19,405 nt of DNA from an uncultured Acetatifactor sp. (GTDB taxonomy: Bacteria; Bacillota; Clostridia; Lachnospirales; Lachnospiraceae): positions 1 to 19,405 of the forward strand of contig CAJUFO010000081.1 in the NCBI GenBank assembly GCA_910585615.1, in the 5' to 3' direction. Under the pieces are notes generated by a model, which saw nothing but the letters and a program-made list of their open reading frames with translations, was not told the DNA's origin and searched no databases. Below, in pieces: positions 15,299-19,405 of this stretch (position 1 is the first letter of the stretch; every line of letters begins with the position of its first letter). Made by a program: the position numbers and the translations under genes.

Positions 15299-15700
15299 CA
15301 TTTTCGGCTGCTGGAAAATGTGGTCTGCAATGTGAAGAATCCCATGAAACATTTGTGCCAGCTTACAGAGAGATATCCGGAAGTACAGTTTGTATTCGAC
15401 ACGAAAATGGCGGCTTTTCATGGGGAACTGGAGCTGCTCTACCAGCCGGAATACGCGTGGCTCTGGCAGGAGGGGCATATCCGCCATTACCATGTCAATG
15501 ACTACGGCGGCGGATACATGGAATGGGGAAAGCTGAAAACTCTTCCCATAGGGGCGGGGCATGTGGATTTTGAAAAATTCTTTGCCTTTGTCCGGGGAAC
15601 CGGTTATCAGGGGACTTTTACCGTGGAGGCAACAGCCTTTGACCGGATGGGCGTGGTGGACACGGAGATGTTATACTGCATAACGCTGAATACTGCCTAA
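15299..15700 (+). pseudogene. Sugar-phosphate isomerase/epimerase, C-terminal fragment
   Basis: From about 15299 the frame reads LLENVVCNVKNPMKHLC, FVFDTKMAAFHGE, HYHVNDYGGGY, LPIGAGHVDFEKFF and FTVEATAFDRMG. This is the C-terminal half of a xylose-isomerase-like TIM barrel (AP endonuclease family 2 fold), with the metal-ligand-type Glu, Asp, His and Glu residues in order. The N-terminal half of the barrel is missing and replaced by the AAA pseudogene, joined in a different reading frame. After DTEML the native tail is replaced by YCITLNTA and a TAA (15698-15700) that lies inside an inverted-repeat cluster. It is a remnant with no start of its own. Confidence 0.68.
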
Positions 15701-15772
15701 TGTAATCATGCGATTGAACCAGTCAGCGTTATGCAGTCTGGTTTCACGGCAAGTGAAATCGTTAGGCAGTAT
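15675..15772. repeat. Interleaved pair of perfect inverted repeats (order A-B-A'-B')
   Basis: A (15675-15689, ACTGCATAACGCTGA) is the exact reverse complement of A' (15723-15737), 15 bp. B (15690-15700, ATACTGCCTAA) is the exact reverse complement of B' (15762-15772), 11 bp. A and B are also similar to each other (ACTGC-M-TAA-Y-G core), so A can pair with A' or imperfectly with B'. The pairs interleave instead of nesting. The cluster separates the isomerase fragment from the intact AAA/PD-(D/E)XK gene. It resembles recombinase-type sites more than a terminator, because no T-run follows. Confidence 0.85.
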
Positions 15773-15825
15773 AAACAGGTGCTTTACGAAAATCAGATTG
15801 GCCATGCACGGAAAGGAGGCTCTGC

Positions 15826-17550
15826 ATGTCATTTAAGGTTGGTGTAGGCAAATCGGACTTTGAAGCATTGCGCAAATCCGATGATTATTATGTGGATAAA
15901 ACGGACATCCTGTATGAGCTTGTTGAGGAAAAGGATAATCAGGTCACTTTGTTTACCAGGCCGCGGAGATTTGGGAAGACCCTGATGATGAGCATGATGT
16001 CCAATTTCTTCAGCATCACGAAAGATGGCAGGGCGATATTTGAGGGCCTCAAGATTACAGAATACAAAAAATTCTGCGGGAAGTGGATGAACCAGTATCC
16101 TGTGCTTTTCCTTTCGTTCAAGGATGTGGAGGCGGAGAACTTTGAGGGTGCCTATGACATGCTGGAAGCAAGGCTTTCCGAAGTATGTATCGAACAGGCT
16201 GCTTTAAAGTCCGACAGCAAAGTGAACAGGAATGACGTTGCCACCTTTGAGAGGCTGGAGGCACAAAAAGGCACTCGGGCCGATGTGAAAAATTCCCTGA
16301 AAACCATCATGAGGATGATGCACGCTGTTTATGGCAAAAAGGTGATTCTCCTGCTGGACGAGTACGATGTGCCTCTTGCAGCCGCCAGTGAAAAGGATAC
16401 CGCAGAAAACAAATACTATCCGTCCATGCTGGATGTAATCAGAGGGATTATGAGCACAACGCTCAAGGATAATGAATTCCTGGAGTTCGCGGTGATTACA
16501 GGATGTCTTCGACCTGCGAAAGCCAGCATCTTTACGGGTACCAATAATTTTGCCTCCTATTCCGTACTGGATGATGACTTTTCCGGGTACTTCGGCTTTT
16601 CCAGGGAGGAGGTGGAAGCGATGCTGTCCGCCGCCGACCGGGAGGACAAGGCAGATTTGATAAAAGAGTGGTACGACGGCTATGTATTCGGTGACAGCTG
16701 CGTGTATTGTCCATGGGATGTCATGAACTACATGTCTGCCTTAAGAAAGCGAAAGGATGCGATGCCGAAAAATTATTGGAAGTTCACAAGCCATAACGGA
16801 ATCCTGCTCACTTTTGTGGAGCGGACGGATTTTGATGTGACGGAGAAATTCGAGGCGCTGCTAAACGGTGGGACTGTAACGCAGTCGATTTCCGATGAGC
16901 TGACCTATGGCATGCTCCAGACATCGGAGGATAATCTTTGGAGCGTACTGCTCATGACAGGATACCTTACGAAAGCGGATGCGGAGGAAGAGGGAGAAAG
17001 GGTTTCGCTGAAAATCCCCAATAAGGAGATTGCTTCCATATTTCAGGATACTGTGGTGGCATATTTTCAAAATACAGTAGATGCCTCAGAAATCGTCAGC
17101 CTTATCCATGCGCTGTGGGAAAGCGATGAGACGGAAGCGACCAGACTGATATCGGCCCTTTTGTGGTATACAATCAACTACAATGACTATCACGAGGACT
17201 ATTATCATGCTTTTCTGGCAGGAATCTTTGTAGGACAGGGCTATCATGTGGAATCCAATAAGGAAAAAGGCCTGGGCAGGCCGGATATATTGATTAAGGA
17301 CAGGAGAAACCGCCGCGCAATCATCATAGAAGCCAAGAAATCAAAAAAGGAATCCGATATGGACAGGGATTGCGATAAGGCAATCTCGCAGATTATCGAT
17401 GAGAGATACAGCGAAGGCCTTTATGGATATACGCAGATCCTCTGCTACGGAGTGGCTTTCTTCCAGAAGCAGGCGAAAGTAAAAAAGTGGGCTGAATCTT
17501 ACTGGCCGGACGGGAGGAAAGGGAACGACAACGCTGAGCAAGGCGAGTAG
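15826..17550 (+). CDS. AAA-ATPase-like / PD-(D/E)XK nuclease-domain protein
   Basis: A 574-residue protein of the widespread gut-bacterial AAA-ATPase_like plus PDDEXK_9 architecture. The N-terminal domain opens with VGKSDFEALRKSDDYYVDKT and a modified P-loop TRPRRFGKT (Lys51-Thr52), then Walker B VILLLDEYDVP (Asp178, Glu179). The C-terminal nuclease-like core shows GRPDILI with Asp487 and IIIEAKK with Glu502 and Lys504, the PD...ExK pattern. The length is as expected for the family, and a GGAAAGGAGG site lies about 8 bases before ATG 15826, so it appears intact. No signal peptide or membrane segment is seen. The biochemical role of the family is not established; genomes often carry many copies. 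It is the only large undamaged gene in the surrounding mosaic and follows the inverted-repeat cluster by 53 bases. Confidence 0.9.
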   Translation: MSFKVGVGKSDFEALRKSDDYYVDKTDILYELVEEKDNQVTLFTRPRRFGKTLMMSMMSNFFSITKDGRAIFEGLKITEYKKFCGKWMNQYPVLFLSFKDVEAENFEGAYDMLEARLSEVCIEQAALKSDSKVNRNDVATFERLEAQKGTRADVKNSLKTIMRMMHAVYGKKVILLLDEYDVPLAAASEKDTAENKYYPSMLDVIRGIMSTTLKDNEFLEFAVITGCLRPAKASIFTGTNNFASYSVLDDDFSGYFGFSREEVEAMLSAADREDKADLIKEWYDGYVFGDSCVYCPWDVMNYMSALRKRKDAMPKNYWKFTSHNGILLTFVERTDFDVTEKFEALLNGGTVTQSISDELTYGMLQTSEDNLWSVLLMTGYLTKADAEEEGERVSLKIPNKEIASIFQDTVVAYFQNTVDASEIVSLIHALWESDETEATRLISALLWYTINYNDYHEDYYHAFLAGIFVGQGYHVESNKEKGLGRPDILIKDRRNRRAIIIEAKKSKKESDMDRDCDKAISQIIDERYSEGLYGYTQILCYGVAFFQKQAKVKKWAESYWPDGRKGNDNAEQGE

Positions 17551-17580
17551 GACTATTTGGCTTTGAATCAACATGGATGG

Positions 17581-17656
17581 CAGGGACAGAAAGTCGGCAG
17601 TATGGCAAAGTATTTTGATGTAACAGGCGTGTGCAGACCATCGGAGCATTGTATGG
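17581..17656 (+). repeat. 76-bp repeat, copy 2 (orphan AAA-gene leader)
   Basis: The second copy of the segment at 14549-14624 encodes MAKYFDVTGVCRPSEHCM from ATG 17602. Here the AAA gene is cut after about 18 codons, and an unrelated gene start follows within 18 bases. The roughly 86 percent identity means that the two copies are not a fresh duplication. Confidence 0.85.
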
Positions 17657-17673
17657 ATAGGAGAGAATGGTGC

Positions 17674-17922
17674 ATGGATTACAGAAGCGGCAAATGGGCA
17701 AAGGAGATTCTCGACAGCAGGAACGAGGAAGGGATGTGGGGGAATTTCCATACATTGGCCCAGCCTGTCAGAAATAAGGCGATTACTACCGAACAGGCCA
17801 TACGCAGGCTCAGGATTCTCGGATTTACGAAAGAGGACGAAGCGGTTCAGGCTGTCCTGGAGCGGATGTGCCTATGCGTCAGCGGTGAGAAGAAGATAGA
17901 TGACTATTATGAGAAGAAACTA
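17674..17922 (+). pseudogene. N-terminal fragment of an unrecognised hypothetical protein
   Basis: ATG 17674, with AGGAGAG about 8 bases upstream, opens MDYRSGKWAKEILDS followed by EEGMWGNFHTL, TTEQAIRRLRILGF and CLCVSGEKKIDDYYEKK. It reads like a genuine, soluble, helical protein start and may belong to a conserved clostridial hypothetical family. The WGNFHTL stretch faintly recalls prenyltransferase/cyclase repeats, but I would not assign that. After DDYYEKK (about 17922) the sequence switches to a GNAT C-terminus in another frame, so the gene is cut. The frame is continuous with the orphan AAA leader upstream (17602), so a chimeric polypeptide is possible. Confidence 0.55.
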
Positions 17923-18245
17923 AATTTGAGAAAGATGAAAATATGTATTTATTGGTCGCAGAGGAAGATGGGAAAGCGGTTTCCTCTGTGCAAATGGCAA
18001 TAATTGAAAGCCTGACACATAACGTTAGACCGTTTGCAGTTATTGAAAACGTCGTGACGCATATGGACTACAGAAAGAAGGGATATGCCTCATCCCTGTT
18101 GGAGAAGGCATCAGAAATAGCCAAGGAACGTAGATGCTATAAAATTTTTCTTGAGACAGGTTCAAACAGAGAAAGTACCTTGAATTTCTATAAAAAGAAC
18201 GGTTTTGAAATAGACAAAAAGCATTCCTGTCTAAAAAGGCTATAA
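17923..18245 (+). pseudogene. GNAT acetyltransferase lacking its N-terminus
   Basis: The frame reads KDENMYLLVAEEDGKAVSSV, VIENVVTHMDYRKKGYASSLL and a tail ending NGFEIDKKHSCLKRL, which is beta-4 to the end of a Gcn5-related N-acetyltransferase. The acetyl-CoA pyrophosphate loop is RKKGYA. The first about 40 residues of the domain are missing; upstream is the fragment of a different protein, in a different frame. The ATG at 17943 has no good ribosome binding site. The stop TAA at 18243-18245 is followed directly by an Rpn-type nuclease fragment in the same frame. It is probably inactive. Confidence 0.72.
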
Positions 18246-18464
18246 CTGCAGCTGGTCGATAAAGGCCAGGACTACGACACATTGAACGATAGCTACATCA
18301 TCTTCATCTGCCAATCAGACTTGTTTGGAAAAGGCCGCTATAGGTATCCCTTTGAAAATATCTGCAAAGAGGATACGGAGATTACGCTAGTGACGGGGGC
18401 GAAAAAGATTTTTCTAAATGCAGATGGTAAAAAGGGCAATATAAGCGAGGAGAGAAGCAAATGA
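18246..18464 (+). pseudogene. Rpn/PD-(D/E)XK-transposase-family nuclease, internal-to-C-terminal fragment (copy 1)
   Basis: The frame following the GNAT stop reads LVDKGQDYDTLNDSYIIFICQSDLFGKGRYRYPFENIC, split here for reference as LVDKGQDYDTLNDSY and IIFICQSDLFGKGRY, with KKIFLNADG later. That pattern (SYIIFIC..D.FGKG..Y.FEN, then FLN-x-DG) is typical of the C-terminal half of the Rpn-like PD-(D/E)XK nuclease family transposases common in Lachnospiraceae. The catalytic N-terminal half is absent. The frame ends at TGA 18462-18464, overlapping by four bases the ATG of the intact GNAT gene at 18461. It includes the 58-bp segment (18264-18321) that recurs at 19348-19405. Confidence 0.7.
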
Positions 18465-19342
18465 AAAACATTATGACAAGACAATTCAGCATATTGGGTG
18501 ATTGTGGAAAAATCTATCAGTTCATGTCGGATATCTATGAAAGGGATTGGCGAAACGGAGTGCCCGCTCCATTTTTTGAATATGCCTATTCATCGTTTGC
18601 CTATTGGATGGACATTTCCTACTCCTATAAGAACCGAATCTGGGAGGATAAGGGCGAGATTGTGGCATTCTGTTTTTATGAAAACCCTGTGACGGATATC
18701 TATTTCAGCCTGAAACCGGGATATGAAGAGCTTGCCCCGCAGATGCTTGCCTATGCGGATGGACATATGCCCCAAAAGGACGGAGAAAGGCAGATGATTC
18801 TTTTTGGTGGCCAGACTGCGTTGATGAATGCCGCAAAAGAGCTGGGATACTGCCAGGTTTATGAGCGGTTCGACATGCAGTTCGATTTTGGGGACGTATT
18901 GGACTACCCATTGCCGGAGGGCTTCCATTTTGTCAAGCCGGAAGAATATGACGTGGACAAGATAGGCAAATGCTGCTGGAAAGGCTTTGACAATGAGGAA
19001 ACCGAGGGCGCATGGAATCATCAACATGAACAGGATGGTTACCAGCGACAGGTAGCCCCTCATGCAACGACACAACTTGATGTCATAATCGCAGATGGAG
19101 AGGGCGAGTATGCGTGCTACGCGGGGATGTGGTGGACTCCCCAAAATAAACTGGCTTATATGGAACCTCTTTGCACGATTCCGGAGTATCGCGGCAGAGG
19201 CCTGGCGGCTGCCGCATTGTCGGAAATGTACCGCAAGACGAAAAAATTGGGCGCGACCCATATGAGTGGCGGAGATAATGGATTTTACCGAAAAATCGGC
19301 TATAATAATGTGGTAAAATGGGCATATTGGAAGAAAGGATAA
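18461..19342 (+). CDS. GNAT-family N-acetyltransferase (293 aa)
   Basis: A 293-residue protein starting MKNIMTRQFSILGDCG, with a C-terminal Gcn5-related acetyltransferase domain. The acetyl-CoA loop is PEYRGRGLAAAAL (pattern RxxGxG/A) and the domain ends with DNGFYRKIGY. The first about 150 residues form a degenerate domain of the same kind, a layout seen in two-domain GNATs. It transfers an acetyl group from acetyl-CoA to an amine; the substrate cannot be read from the sequence. AGGAGAG stands about 7 bases before ATG 18461, which overlaps the stop of the Rpn fragment (ATGA). It appears intact and complete. Immediately after its stop (19340-19342) another copy of the Rpn fragment begins. Confidence 0.87.
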   Translation: MKNIMTRQFSILGDCGKIYQFMSDIYERDWRNGVPAPFFEYAYSSFAYWMDISYSYKNRIWEDKGEIVAFCFYENPVTDIYFSLKPGYEELAPQMLAYADGHMPQKDGERQMILFGGQTALMNAAKELGYCQVYERFDMQFDFGDVLDYPLPEGFHFVKPEEYDVDKIGKCCWKGFDNEETEGAWNHQHEQDGYQRQVAPHATTQLDVIIADGEGEYACYAGMWWTPQNKLAYMEPLCTIPEYRGRGLAAAALSEMYRKTKKLGATHMSGGDNGFYRKIGYNNVVKWAYWKKG

Positions 19343-19347
19343 CTTGA

Positions 19348-19405
19348 GGGCAGGACTACGATACGTTGAACGATAGTTACATCATCTTCATCTGCCTGTC
19401 AGACT
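19348..19405 (+). pseudogene. Rpn-type nuclease fragment (copy 2, runs off the window)
   Basis: Six bases after the stop of the intact GNAT gene the sequence matches 18264-18321 at 52 of 58 positions by eye, again encoding GQDYDTLNDSYIIFIC. An in-frame TGA at 19345-19347 precedes it, so it has no start. It continues past the right edge, so whether the rest of the nuclease gene follows is unknown. Confidence 0.75.

Noticed and set aside
15675..15772. Integron attC site
   Set aside because: Only one GTTRRRY-type core fits fully, the inverted repeats interleave instead of nesting, and no integrase gene is present. Kept only as a comparison in the findings.
15731..15847. 39-codon frame (MQSGFTASEIVRQYK start) between the inverted repeats and the AAA/PD-(D/E)XK gene
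   Set aside because: It has no ribosome binding site, lies partly in the inverted repeats and overlaps the next start. It could be a remnant of a lost gene, but I cannot name it.

Overview
The window looks like chromosomal DNA from a gut Firmicute, most likely a Lachnospiraceae-type clostridium. The pointers are Shine-Dalgarno sites of the AGGAGG class, LytTR signalling paired with ABC exporters, a cytoplasmic BspA-type leucine-rich-repeat giant, AAA-ATPase-like/PD-(D/E)XK proteins and Rpn-type nuclease fragments. The taxonomic call is inference; no rRNA or tRNA gene is visible. No intact transposase, integrase, phage gene or CRISPR array was recognised.

Layout. (1) Positions 3-134 hold the 3' end of an unrecognised gene. 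(2) Positions 244-5667, all on the minus strand, form a signalling/export block read right to left: LytTR response regulator, short GHKL histidine kinase without a membrane sensor, an intrinsic terminator preceded by a 9-12-9 bp direct repeat of LytTR-operator geometry, then two overlapping genes for the halves of a probable heterodimeric ABC exporter. The likely logic is that the kinase/regulator pair controls the exporter operon, whose substrate is not evident. (3) Positions 5904-12595, plus strand, divergent from the block: a DusB-type tRNA-dihydrouridine synthase, a run of three 16-bp repeats, a very large intracellular LRR protein built from BspA-like repeats with a recurring non-LRR insert, and, 9 nt downstream, an aldo/keto reductase with a cysteine-rich iron-sulfur tail.

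(4) Positions 12665-19405 are a mosaic of gene pieces. They comprise a metallophosphoesterase N-terminal stub, an AT-rich peptidase E gene, a frameshifted phosphotransferase, an N-terminal GNAT piece, an AAA-ATPase-family gene that has lost its P-loop region and runs into the C-terminal half of a sugar-phosphate isomerase/epimerase, an interleaved set of inverted repeats, an intact AAA-ATPase-like/PD-(D/E)XK protein, a second copy of the AAA leader, further truncated genes, an intact GNAT, and two copies of the same Rpn-type nuclease fragment, each starting just after a GNAT stop codon.

The mosaic is the least ordinary part of the window. Short diverged repeats (about 76 and 58 bp) sit at the seams between unrelated fragments, which suggests repeated recombination or capture at preferred sequences. 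Decay of an old accessory hotspot, or mis-assembly if this is a draft or metagenomic contig, are the main alternatives.
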